Part shown: positions 7,248 to 14,348 of the stretch, piece after piece
Position numbering within the stretch: position 1 is the first letter of the stretch
Layout of the letters: each line of letters opens with the position of its first letter
Source: Variovorax gracilis
Lineage (GTDB): Bacteria > Pseudomonadota > Gammaproteobacteria > Burkholderiales > Burkholderiaceae_C
Length of the DNA stretch: 33,667 bases
Reading direction: 5' to 3'
Assembly: GCF_030317115.1 (NCBI RefSeq)
Contig: NZ_JASZYF010000044.1
Coordinates: forward strand, 1 to 33,667
The notes under the pieces: model-generated
The model's database searches: none
Told to the model about the DNA's origin: nothing
What the model saw: only the letters and a program-made list of their open reading frames with translations
Translations under genes and position numbers: made by a program

Positions 7248-8012
7248 ATGGACATGGACCTGAACGCAGACCTGGGGGAAGGCTTCGGCCCCTGGCGCAT
7301 GGGCGATGACGAGGCGCTGCTGGGCATCGTGTCCTCGGCGAACGTCGCATGCGGTTTCCATGCGGGCGACCCGCAGATCATGGATCGCACCGTGCGCACG
7401 GCGCTGGAGCGCGGCGTGGATGTCGGCGCGCATGTCGGCTTCCCCGACCTGGCCGGCTTCGGCCGCCGCGCGATGCAGATGGACACGCGCGAGCTCGTTG
7501 CGGCCGTTGTCTACCAGCTTGGTGCGCTGGCAGGCATCGCGCGAACAGCCGGTCACCGGATGACACACATGAGCTTCCACGGCGCGCTCGGCAACATGGC
7601 CGCAGCGGATGCGGAACTCGCCGCGCCACTGGTGCGAGCGGTGGCGGACTTCGATCCGTCGCTGACCATCAGCTCCTCGGCGAGCCGGGCCATCGAGGAC
7701 GCAGCAGAGCGATGCGGACTGCGCGTTCGCACCACGTTCCTGGCCGACCGCGCCTGCGACGACGCGGGGCTGCTGATTCCGCGGAAGCTGCCCAACTCGG
7801 TGATCCACGAGCCCCAACACGTGCTGGCCCGAGTCCGGCAACTCCTGGAGGAGGGCACCGTCACCACCTACGGCGGCAACAAGATCCCGATGCGTGTGCA
7901 TTCGATCCTGGTCCACGGCGACACGCCCGGCGCAGTGACGCTGGCGCGCGGGGTGCGCGAAGTCGTCGAGTCGCACGGCCGCGTGGTCCCGATTTCGCGC
8001 CAGTCCACCTGA
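7248..8012 (+). CDS. pxpA: 5-oxoprolinase subunit PxpA (LamB/YcsF family)
   Basis: A 254-residue LamB/YcsF protein of normal length. The start is DLNADLGEGFGPW (4-16), then SSANVACGFHAGDP (29-42), GAHVGFPDLAGFGRR (60-74) and FHGALGNMA further on. The family usually has AHPGYPDL and KPHGALYN at these places, so the substrate pocket may be a little altered. The ATG at 7248 has AAAGGA upstream and lies 19 bases after the preceding stop. PxpA is needed with PxpB and PxpC for ATP-dependent 5-oxoprolinase activity. As the last gene of this operon it probably provides the hydrolytic step for a lactam made labile by the other subunits. Confidence 0.92.
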   Translation: MDMDLNADLGEGFGPWRMGDDEALLGIVSSANVACGFHAGDPQIMDRTVRTALERGVDVGAHVGFPDLAGFGRRAMQMDTRELVAAVVYQLGALAGIARTAGHRMTHMSFHGALGNMAAADAELAAPLVRAVADFDPSLTISSSASRAIEDAAERCGLRVRTTFLADRACDDAGLLIPRKLPNSVIHEPQHVLARVRQLLEEGTVTTYGGNKIPMRVHSILVHGDTPGAVTLARGVREVVESHGRVVPISRQST

Positions 8013-8080
8013 AGCGCACTTGCTGAACGGGCACGGACATGGTGCTTACCCTGACTCCGAACGCACCCTTCCAGGGCGAC

Positions 8081-8145
8081 ATAAGGCAGCCTTATCGCTC
8101 CACAGCCAATCCGTCTTGGCGCGTCGAACTTGCCGTCGATACAGT
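8081..8145 (+). promoter_or_regulatory. LysR-type operator and promoter for the SDR-ABC transporter unit
   Basis: ATAAGGCAGCCTTAT (8081-8095) is a perfect 6-3-6 palindrome of the form ATA-N9-TAT with T-N11-A. CACAGCCAATCCGTCTT (8101-8117) is identical to 3185-3201 and starts at the same distance (20 bases) from the dyad start. A second dyad, GCCAA-N6-TTGGC (8105-8120), leads into -35 TTGGCG (8116-8121), an 18-base spacer and -10 TACAGT (8140-8145). Transcription from about 8152 would give a 69-base leader to the SDR ATG at 8221. This is the clearest of the three copies. Confidence 0.8.
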
Positions 8146-8220
8146 GAATTCACCGCGCTCCGAAACTGCATCCGACAAGGGTGCAACCGGGCGCCATCCC
8201 ACAGAAAGAAAGTGATCCAG

Positions 8221-8973
8221 ATGCCCTTTTCCGACTACAAGACCGCCCTGGTGACAGGTGCCTCCTCCGGCATCGGCGCCGCCGTCGTCGAGCGCCTCTG
8301 CAAGGAGGGCCTGCGGGTCCATGCGCTGGCCCGCAGCGGCGAAAAGCTGAAGGAACTCGCTGCGCGAACGGGCTGCATCCCGCACGCTATCGACGTGAGC
8401 GACCTGGAAGGCGTGACCGCGTTGACGAAAGAAGTCGACTTCGACGTGCTCGTGAACAACGCCGGCGTCGATCGACCGGGCTCGATCCTGAAAGCCGACG
8501 CCGAAGGGATCGACCTCCTGGTGGACGTCAATCTGCGTGCCGTGCTGCATCTATGCCGCCTCGTGGTTCCGGGCATGGTGGCGCGCGACAACGGCCATGT
8601 CGTCAACATCAGCTCGATCGCCGCGGCCTACAACTTCGGAGGCAACAGCACCTACCACGCAACCAAGGCCGCCGTCAGCATGCTGTCGAGCCAACTGCGC
8701 GTGGACTGCTTCGGCAAGCGGGTCCGCGTGACCGAAATCTGTCCGGGACGCGTGGCGACCGACATCTTCGCGCACGTGCACGGCGACTCCGAGGAGACGC
8801 GCAAGCGCTTCGTCGAGGGCTACGAGTTGCCGGAGGCCGCGGACATCGCCAATGCCATTGCCTTCGCCATCGCGGCGCCCATCGCGGTAAACATCGGCCA
8901 CATGGAGATCACGCCGACCCTGCAAGTGCCCGGCGGCCTCTCCACCGCCAAGCCGGAGACGGTACGGGCCTGA
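8221..8973 (+). CDS. SDR family oxidoreductase
   Basis: A 250-residue classical short-chain dehydrogenase. It shows the cofactor motif TGASSGIG at 12-19, NNAG at 79-82, a catalytic serine at 131-132 (ISS) and YHATK at 145-149 with Tyr145 and Lys149. The arrangement resembles NADP-dependent 3-hydroxy acid or serine dehydrogenases of the YdfG type, but that is a loose similarity. The open frame extends upstream, but the promoter at 8081-8145 falls inside that extension, so the ATG at 8221 is preferred. It is the first gene of a unit with amino-acid-type ABC transporter genes, suggesting it oxidises or reduces the imported compound. Confidence 0.9.
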   Translation: MPFSDYKTALVTGASSGIGAAVVERLCKEGLRVHALARSGEKLKELAARTGCIPHAIDVSDLEGVTALTKEVDFDVLVNNAGVDRPGSILKADAEGIDLLVDVNLRAVLHLCRLVVPGMVARDNGHVVNISSIAAAYNFGGNSTYHATKAAVSMLSSQLRVDCFGKRVRVTEICPGRVATDIFAHVHGDSEETRKRFVEGYELPEAADIANAIAFAIAAPIAVNIGHMEITPTLQVPGGLSTAKPETVRA

Positions 8974-9003
8974 CCAGGCCGCCCGTCCACACGAGAGCAC
9001 CCC

Positions 9004-9705
9004 ATGAAGCACTTCGACCTCCTGGCGATCCTGCTCAAGCCCGAGTTCGGCGCCATGCTGCTGCACGGAATGGTGCTGACCCTGAAGATCGCGGTCGGCT
9101 CATGGCTGCTCGCGATGTCGATTGCCATCGTGCTGCTGGTGGTCCGGCTCAGCGCCAACCCCGTCGCCGAGCGGGCGGTTGCAGCCTACGTGTCCTATCA
9201 CCGCAACGTGCCGACGCTGGTGCAGCTCATGCTCTGGTATTTCGGCATCTTCAGCCTGCTGCCGGACGGCGTGCAAGCCTGGCTGTCGAACAACAACGCC
9301 GAGGCGCTGATCTCGGTGATAGCGCTGGGCCTTTGCCAGGCAGCCTACTTCAGCGAGGACATGCGCTCCGGCCTGCGTGCCATCCCGGCCGGGCAGTCCG
9401 AGGCAGCGCGTGCGCTGGGCCACGGCTACATCGGTGCGATGCGGCACGTGATGCTGCCCCAGGCCGTGCGCAACGCGGTTCCGGCCCTGGTGAACCACAG
9501 CGTGTCGCTGTTCAAGAACAGCAGTCTCGCGATGGCGATCGGCGTTGCCGAGCTGACCCATGCAGTCAAGGAGATCGAGAGCCAGAGCTTCCGCACCTTC
9601 GAGGCCTACAGCCTGGCGACGGCGATGTACCTGCTGGTCTCCCTGCTCATCATGGCGGTCGGTGCCTGGATTGCGCGCCGCTATCGCGTTGCCGCGGCGA
9701 GGTAA
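9004..9705 (+). CDS. Polar amino acid ABC transporter permease (HisM/GlnP type)
   Basis: A 233-residue inner-membrane permease of the His/Glu/Gln/Arg/opine family. It has several hydrophobic segments, among them MVLTLKIAVGSWLLAMSIAI and the C-terminal MYLLVSLLIMAVGAWI. The EAA loop that contacts the ATPase reads SEAARALGHGYIGAMRHVML, followed by PQAVRNAVPAL. It begins 30 bases after the SDR stop, and the second permease starts 3 bases after its own stop. The two permeases, ATPase and receptor form a complete importer. The substrate class by family is polar amino acids; within this regulon a 5-oxoproline-like or 4-substituted glutamate compound is a guess. Confidence 0.93.
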   Translation: MKHFDLLAILLKPEFGAMLLHGMVLTLKIAVGSWLLAMSIAIVLLVVRLSANPVAERAVAAYVSYHRNVPTLVQLMLWYFGIFSLLPDGVQAWLSNNNAEALISVIALGLCQAAYFSEDMRSGLRAIPAGQSEAARALGHGYIGAMRHVMLPQAVRNAVPALVNHSVSLFKNSSLAMAIGVAELTHAVKEIESQSFRTFEAYSLATAMYLLVSLLIMAVGAWIARRYRVAAAR

Positions 9706-9708
9706 GAC

Positions 9709-10464
9709 ATGTTCGGCATCTTCGACATCCTGCGCGACAACTGGCTGCTGCTGCTGGTCGGCCAGTACCCGAACGGGCCGCTGGGCGGCATCGTTGCCAC
9801 GCTCATTCTCTCGGTGCTGGGCATCGTGCTGGCGTTTCCCGTGTCAGTGATGCTGGCACTGGCGCGCCTGTCTCCCTGGCGCGCCCTGCGCTGGCCCGCC
9901 ACGGTGCTGGTGTACATCGTGCGCGGCGTTCCGCTCCTGATGGTCATCCTGTGGGTCTACTTCCTGGTGCCGCTCCTGATCGGACGGGATGTGTCCGGCT
10001 TCACGACGATGCTGTGCACGCTGGTGATCTACGAAGGCGCGTACCTGTCGGAAGTGGTCCGCGCCGGCATTCAGGCGCTCCCCAAGGGACAGACCGAGGC
10101 AGCCCGCGCGCTTGGCCACAGCCATTTGGGCACCATGGCCTTCGTGATCCTGCCCCAGGCCCTCTACAACATGCTCCCGAGCATGCTGAGCCAGTTCATC
10201 TCCACCATCAAGGAGACCACGCTGGGCTACGTGATCAACGTCCAGGAACTCACCTTCGCCGCCAACCAGATCAACAACCAGTTGCTGACCAAGCCGTTCC
10301 AGGTGTTCTTCATCCTGGCGATGACCTACTACGTCGTCTGTTTCAGCCTGACCCAGCTCGCGCAATGGCTCGAGCGGCGAATCGCCCACAAGCGGCTCGG
10401 CAGCGCGACACCCGCCACCTCGGAAGACGGCCTGCCGCTGCCGCCGGTGGCAGCCAATCCCTGA
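9709..10464 (+). CDS. Polar amino acid ABC transporter permease, second subunit
   Basis: A 251-residue permease of the same family as its upstream neighbour and probably its heterodimer partner. Hydrophobic segments include GGIVATLILSVLGIVLAFPV and VFFILAMTYYVVCFSL. The EAA loop is TEAARALGHSHLGTMAFVIL followed by PQALYNMLPSM. The C-terminal tail after the last membrane segment is about 35 residues and rich in Pro and Ala, with no recognisable domain. The start ATG lies 3 bases after the first permease stop, indicating translational coupling. Confidence 0.93.
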   Translation: MFGIFDILRDNWLLLLVGQYPNGPLGGIVATLILSVLGIVLAFPVSVMLALARLSPWRALRWPATVLVYIVRGVPLLMVILWVYFLVPLLIGRDVSGFTTMLCTLVIYEGAYLSEVVRAGIQALPKGQTEAARALGHSHLGTMAFVILPQALYNMLPSMLSQFISTIKETTLGYVINVQELTFAANQINNQLLTKPFQVFFILAMTYYVVCFSLTQLAQWLERRIAHKRLGSATPATSEDGLPLPPVAANP

Positions 10465-10509
10465 CACCGCGATTCGACGGTGAACGAAGCAATGTACGGA
10501 GACAAAACC

Positions 10510-11298
10510 ATGGACACCCTTGAACAACCCGGCGCACGGCCCAAGCCGCGCGAAGACGACACCATGATCCTGTTTTCCAACATCAACAAGTGGTACGGCG
10601 ACTATCAAGCGCTGACCGACGTCAACGCCGAGGTCAAGAAGGGCGAGGTGGTCGTGGTCTGTGGTCCCTCGGGTTCCGGCAAGTCGACCCTGATCCGCAC
10701 CGTCAACCGGCTCGAGGAGATCAAGTCCGGCCAGTTGCTGTTCGACGGCCACGACATCCACGCGCCGATGAGCAGCCATGCATTGAACAAGCTGCGCAGC
10801 CGCATCGGCTTCGTCTTCCAAAGCTTCAATCTGTTTCCGCATTTGTCCGTGCTGGACAACATCATGCTGTCTCCCGTGCGCGTACTGGGCGTGAAGCGTG
10901 GCGAGGCCAAGGCAAGGGCGGGCCAGTTGCTGGAACGAGTGGGCCTGTCGAACAAGGCGAATTCCTACCCGGCCCAGCTGTCGGGCGGCCAGCAGCAGCG
11001 CGTCGCGATCGCCCGGGCGCTCGCAATGGAGCCGCCCGCGATGCTCTTCGACGAGCCGACCAGCGCGCTCGATCCGGAGATGGTGGGCGAGGTGCTCTCG
11101 GTCATGCGCAGCCTGGCCAACGAGGGCATGACCATGATGTGCGTGACCCATGAGATGAACTTTGCGCGCGAGGTCGCCGACCGCGTCTGGTTCATGGATG
11201 CCGGTCGCATCCTGGAGAAGGCCGACCCCGAGACCTTCTTCACCCGGCCCCAGCATCCCCGTGCGCAGCGGTTCCTGTCCGACCTGCGGGCGCACTGA
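10510..11298 (+). CDS. Amino acid ABC transporter ATP-binding protein (GlnQ type)
   Basis: A 262-residue ABC ATPase. Walker A is GPSGSGKST (52-60), the Q-loop is FVFQSFNLFPH, the signature is LSGGQQQR (157-164), Walker B with catalytic Glu is AMLFDE (177-182), the D-loop is SALD and the switch His is in VTHEM (His214). I prefer the ATG at 10510, with GGAGAC seven bases upstream. In-frame starts at 10480 (GTG) and 10492 would add a few residues, and a later ATG at 10564 would give the more usual family N-terminus (MILFSNINKWYG). It powers the importer encoded by the adjacent genes and acts on the cytoplasmic face. Confidence 0.95.
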   Translation: MDTLEQPGARPKPREDDTMILFSNINKWYGDYQALTDVNAEVKKGEVVVVCGPSGSGKSTLIRTVNRLEEIKSGQLLFDGHDIHAPMSSHALNKLRSRIGFVFQSFNLFPHLSVLDNIMLSPVRVLGVKRGEAKARAGQLLERVGLSNKANSYPAQLSGGQQQRVAIARALAMEPPAMLFDEPTSALDPEMVGEVLSVMRSLANEGMTMMCVTHEMNFAREVADRVWFMDAGRILEKADPETFFTRPQHPRAQRFLSDLRAH

Positions 11299-11348
11299 TC
11301 CGACCACTTCGCTTCTTCCTCGATCGATCGACTTCCTAGGAGTTCTCC

Positions 11349-12191
11349 ATGTCCAAAGCCAACGTGACTCGTCTTGCCGCCCTCGCTGCGGTCCTCTGCA
11401 CATGTTCGCTGGCGGCCCAGGCCGACCAGTGGGGCGACATCAGCGCGCGCAAGGAGCTCAAGTGCGGCACTTTCGCCGACGTGCCGCCCTTTGCGGCGCC
11501 CGATCCCAAGACCCGCGAGATGGTGGGCCACGACGTCGATCTCTGCAACGCGATCGCGAAGGAACTGGGACTGACGGCCAAGGTGACGCCACTGTCGGTC
11601 GAGGCGCGTGTGCCCGAGGTCAAGCTCGGCCGTGTCGACGTGACCATCGCCAACCTCGCCTACACCAAGAGCCGTGGCGAACAGATCCAGTTCAGCGATC
11701 CGTACTACGTCGCCAAGGAAATGCTGGCGGTGAAAGCGTCCGATCCGGGAACCACGAAAGCCGACTTCAAGGGCAAGCGCCTGAGTTCCACCAAGGGCTC
11801 GACTTCGGAGTTGTCGATCAAGATGAACGGCTCCGAGCCCGTGACCTTCCAGGACACCGGTTCGGCCTTCATGGCGGTTCAGCAGAACAAGTCGATGGGC
11901 ATGGTCGCGAACACCATGACGATCACCAAACTGGTCAACCAGTCGAAAAACGAAGGCGTCGCACTCAAGATGATCAAGGAGCCGATGGTCCTGCAGCCCA
12001 TCGGCATCGGAATGAAGAAGGACGAGCCGGCGCTGCTGGCCAAGGTGAACGAAGCGCTCTATTCGCTGGAGAAGAAGGGCGAGTTGGACAAGCTTTGGAA
12101 CAAATGGCTCGGCCCGAACACCGAGTACAAGATGACTCGGGAGGAAAAGGTCACTCCCCTGGCTGATCTGAAGTTCGAATTGCTTCCTTGA
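11349..12191 (+). CDS. Periplasmic amino-acid-type substrate-binding protein (SBP family 3)
   Basis: A 280-residue solute receptor. Residues 1-25 form a Sec signal peptide ending AQA before DQWGD. The mature protein has the family 3 pattern: LKCGTFADVPPFA, GHDVDLCNAIAKELGL, GRVDVTIANLAYTKSR and FSDPYYVAKEMLAVK, with KLWNKWLG near the C-terminus. The usual acidic substrate loop after PPF (normally followed by a residue such as Y or S) is altered to PPFAAPDP, so the ligand may not be a standard amino acid. It lies 50 bases after the ATPase, with AGGAG before the start, and is last in the transporter unit. Confidence 0.93.
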   Translation: MSKANVTRLAALAAVLCTCSLAAQADQWGDISARKELKCGTFADVPPFAAPDPKTREMVGHDVDLCNAIAKELGLTAKVTPLSVEARVPEVKLGRVDVTIANLAYTKSRGEQIQFSDPYYVAKEMLAVKASDPGTTKADFKGKRLSSTKGSTSELSIKMNGSEPVTFQDTGSAFMAVQQNKSMGMVANTMTITKLVNQSKNEGVALKMIKEPMVLQPIGIGMKKDEPALLAKVNEALYSLEKKGELDKLWNKWLGPNTEYKMTREEKVTPLADLKFELLP

Positions 12192-12305
12192 GTGCGCCGC
12201 TCGCAGCGCTCGCGTCGTCGAGTGGAACCCGTCAATTTCACGTCGTTTCGCACACATCCACTTGCCATGGCTGATTCAGGATGCTTCGACGGAGAATAGT
12301 GATCG

Positions 12306-12869
12306 ATGGAAACGGAAACACAACCCCAAGGCTGCGGCCTCACGTGCTGGACCCGGCAACTCTCCGTGGTGACGGCAGAGGCGGACAAGCACGGATTGGC
12401 CCACTTGGAACGATCGATCGGAATGCTTCTCCGCGTCGTGCGCGAGCAGCTCAAACTGGAAGTGGTTTTCGTGGGCGAGTTCGTCGCCGGCGAACGCGTG
12501 TTCCGGCACATTTCGGCGCAGGCGAAGGCGCTGGTCGTGAAGGCCGGCCAGTCGCACCCGCTGGACAAGACGATCTGCCAGCGCATCGTCGATGGACGCA
12601 TACCCCGCTTGCTCAGGAACGTCAGGGAGGAGCGCGCACACTATGAGCTGCCAGAGTACTACGAGGTGCTGGGCGGTCACATCGGAGTGCCCGTGCGATT
12701 CGAGGACGGCAGCCTCTACGGCGTTCTCTGCGGCTTCAGTTTCACGGCGTGCGATCACCTCGATGAGCGCGATGTGAAGCGCCTGGAGATGGCAGCGAGT
12801 GCCGCGGCGCGCCTGCTGGCCCAGGCGGAAGGCCACGACGTGGATCGGTCGGGTCTTCCAGTGAACTGA
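12306..12869 (+). CDS. Stand-alone GAF domain protein
   Basis: A 187-residue protein that is almost entirely one GAF sensor domain. Recognisable parts are LERSIGMLLRVVREQLKLEV at the start, the segment HPLDKTICQRIVDGRIP in the middle, and GGHIGVPVRFEDGSLYGVLC near the end. The last 40 residues form a helix with no output domain. Similar GAF modules are often fused to EAL or GGDEF domains or to histidine kinases; none is attached here. The ligand is unknown. It follows the transporter receptor gene by 114 bases and may be a separate unit. GGAG sits about 12 bases before the ATG. Confidence 0.8.
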   Translation: METETQPQGCGLTCWTRQLSVVTAEADKHGLAHLERSIGMLLRVVREQLKLEVVFVGEFVAGERVFRHISAQAKALVVKAGQSHPLDKTICQRIVDGRIPRLLRNVREERAHYELPEYYEVLGGHIGVPVRFEDGSLYGVLCGFSFTACDHLDERDVKRLEMAASAAARLLAQAEGHDVDRSGLPVN

Positions 12870-12967
12870 GCCTCGGCAGCCCGCAACCGCACCGGGTGAA
12901 GCATGCGTTAGCGGGAGAAAGAATGTAACGAGCGCCTGGGATGGTCAAGCTGCGCGCAGCATTCGAA

Positions 12968-12987
12968 TACTGTATAAAATAACAGTA
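12968..12987 (+). promoter_or_regulatory. LexA (SOS) box
   Basis: TACTGT-N8-ACAGTA with an all-AT spacer is a perfect palindrome matching the canonical LexA consensus. It ends two bases before the ATG of the radical SAM gene. The A/T core TATAAAAT (12973-12980) could itself be the -10 element; transcription would then begin at or just before the ATG. No good -35 box is evident. DNA damage induction of the downstream repair pair is the straightforward reading. Confidence 0.85.
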
Positions 12988-12989
12988 TC

Positions 12990-14348
12990 ATGGCCACGAC
13001 CATCCTTCGCAAGCTCGCCATCCTGGCCGATGCGGCCAAGTACGACGCTTCCTGCGCGTCTTCCGGCGGCGCCAAGCGCCATTCTCGCGACCAGGCGGGC
13101 ATGGGGTCGAACAGCGGGGCTGGCATCTGCCATAGCTACGCACCCGACGGGCGATGCATCTCCTTGCTCAAGATCCTGCTGACGAACTGGTGCGTCTACG
13201 ACTGCCTCTACTGCGTGAACCGCGAATCGAGCGACGTCGAGCGCGCACGCTTCTCGCTGGATGAAGTGGTGCAGCTCACGCTCGACTTCTATCGCCGCAA
13301 CGTGATCGAGGGCCTGTTCCTGAGTTCCGGGATCATCCAGTCGCCCGACTACACCATGGAGCAACTCATCGAGGTCGCGCGTCGGCTGCGCGAGGACCAC
13401 CAGTTTCGCGGCTACATCCACTTGAAAACCATCCCCGACGCGAGCGCCGACCTGATCGCCCGCGCCGGTCTTCATGCAGACCGCCTGAGCATCAATATCG
13501 AGTTGCCCAGCCAGACTTCATTGACGCAGTTGGCGCCGCAGAAGAACGCGAGCGCCATCAAGCGCTCGATGGCTCGCATCCGTCTGCAACTCGACGACAC
13601 CGCAGAGCAACTGGGCCATGCCGCACGGCGAACGCGGGCCATGGCCAACGCCCCCGCAGCGCAACCGCCGCCGCCGCGCTTCGCACCGGCCGGGCAAAGC
13701 ACGCAGATGATTGTCGGCGCCGATAGCTCGGACGACCGCGCAATCCTGCGCACAAGCGTGTCGCTGTATCGCAGCTATCGTCTCAAGCGCGTGTACTACA
13801 GCGCATTCAGTCCCATCGCCCATGCCAGCGCGCTGCTTCCCGGCCGCGCAGCGCCTCTGATGCGCGAGCACAGGCTGTACCAGGCCGACTGGCTCATGCG
13901 CTTCTACGGATTCGAGGAGCACGAGCTGGTGACCGATGGCGGCATGCTCTCGCTGGACGTGGATCCCAAGCTGGCGTGGGCGCTCGCACATCCGGACTGG
14001 TTCCCGGTCGACGTGAATCGCGCACCGAAGGAAACGTTGCTGCGTGTGCCGGGGCTGGGCATGCAATCGGTCGAGCGATTGCTGAGCGCGCGAACCGTGC
14101 GGCTTCTTCGCAAGGCCGACATCCTGCGCCTGGGCGCACCCGGCGTGCGGATCCTGGCTTTCGTGGCGTTGCCCGACCATCGGCCGCGAGGCGATGCCAC
14201 TTCGCAATTGGAGGCGATCGCTGCCCGGGGTCGATCGTCCGAGCGAGGGAGGCCGGGCATGGCAATCCACGCCGCTCGGCAGGGCGATCTGTTCGCCACC
14301 GGCCGCGAGGAGGCTTCGAGGATCGAGCCGTGTCCGTCGTTTCGCTGA
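12990..14348 (+). CDS. Putative DNA modification/repair radical SAM protein
   Basis: A 452-residue radical SAM protein. The cluster motif CVYDCLYC (Cys68, Cys72, Cys75) gives the standard CxxxCxxC. The family start KLAILADAAKYDASCASSG is present (8-26), which supports the ATG at 12990. The C-terminal part has a helix-hairpin-helix segment, NRAPKETLLRVPGLGM (343-358), suggesting DNA contact. A low-complexity Ala/Pro stretch (217-235) interrupts the middle. This family is almost always encoded next to a DUF4130/uracil-DNA glycosylase-like protein, as here, with a 19-base overlap. Its chemical reaction is not established. The LexA box directly upstream places it in the SOS response. There is no Shine-Dalgarno sequence, because the LexA box occupies that place. 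Confidence 0.9.
   Translation: MATTILRKLAILADAAKYDASCASSGGAKRHSRDQAGMGSNSGAGICHSYAPDGRCISLLKILLTNWCVYDCLYCVNRESSDVERARFSLDEVVQLTLDFYRRNVIEGLFLSSGIIQSPDYTMEQLIEVARRLREDHQFRGYIHLKTIPDASADLIARAGLHADRLSINIELPSQTSLTQLAPQKNASAIKRSMARIRLQLDDTAEQLGHAARRTRAMANAPAAQPPPPRFAPAGQSTQMIVGADSSDDRAILRTSVSLYRSYRLKRVYYSAFSPIAHASALLPGRAAPLMREHRLYQADWLMRFYGFEEHELVTDGGMLSLDVDPKLAWALAHPDWFPVDVNRAPKETLLRVPGLGMQSVERLLSARTVRLLRKADILRLGAPGVRILAFVALPDHRPRGDATSQLEAIAARGRSSERGRPGMAIHAARQGDLFATGREEASRIEPCPSFR

Noticed and set aside
8020..8220. N-terminal extension of the SDR gene
   Set aside because: The extension covers the operator-promoter module and is not SDR-like.
9844..11403. 519-codon minus-strand frame across permease and ATPase genes
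   Set aside because: Antisense shadow of clearly identified ABC transporter genes; composition is His/Gln/Arg-rich with no domain.
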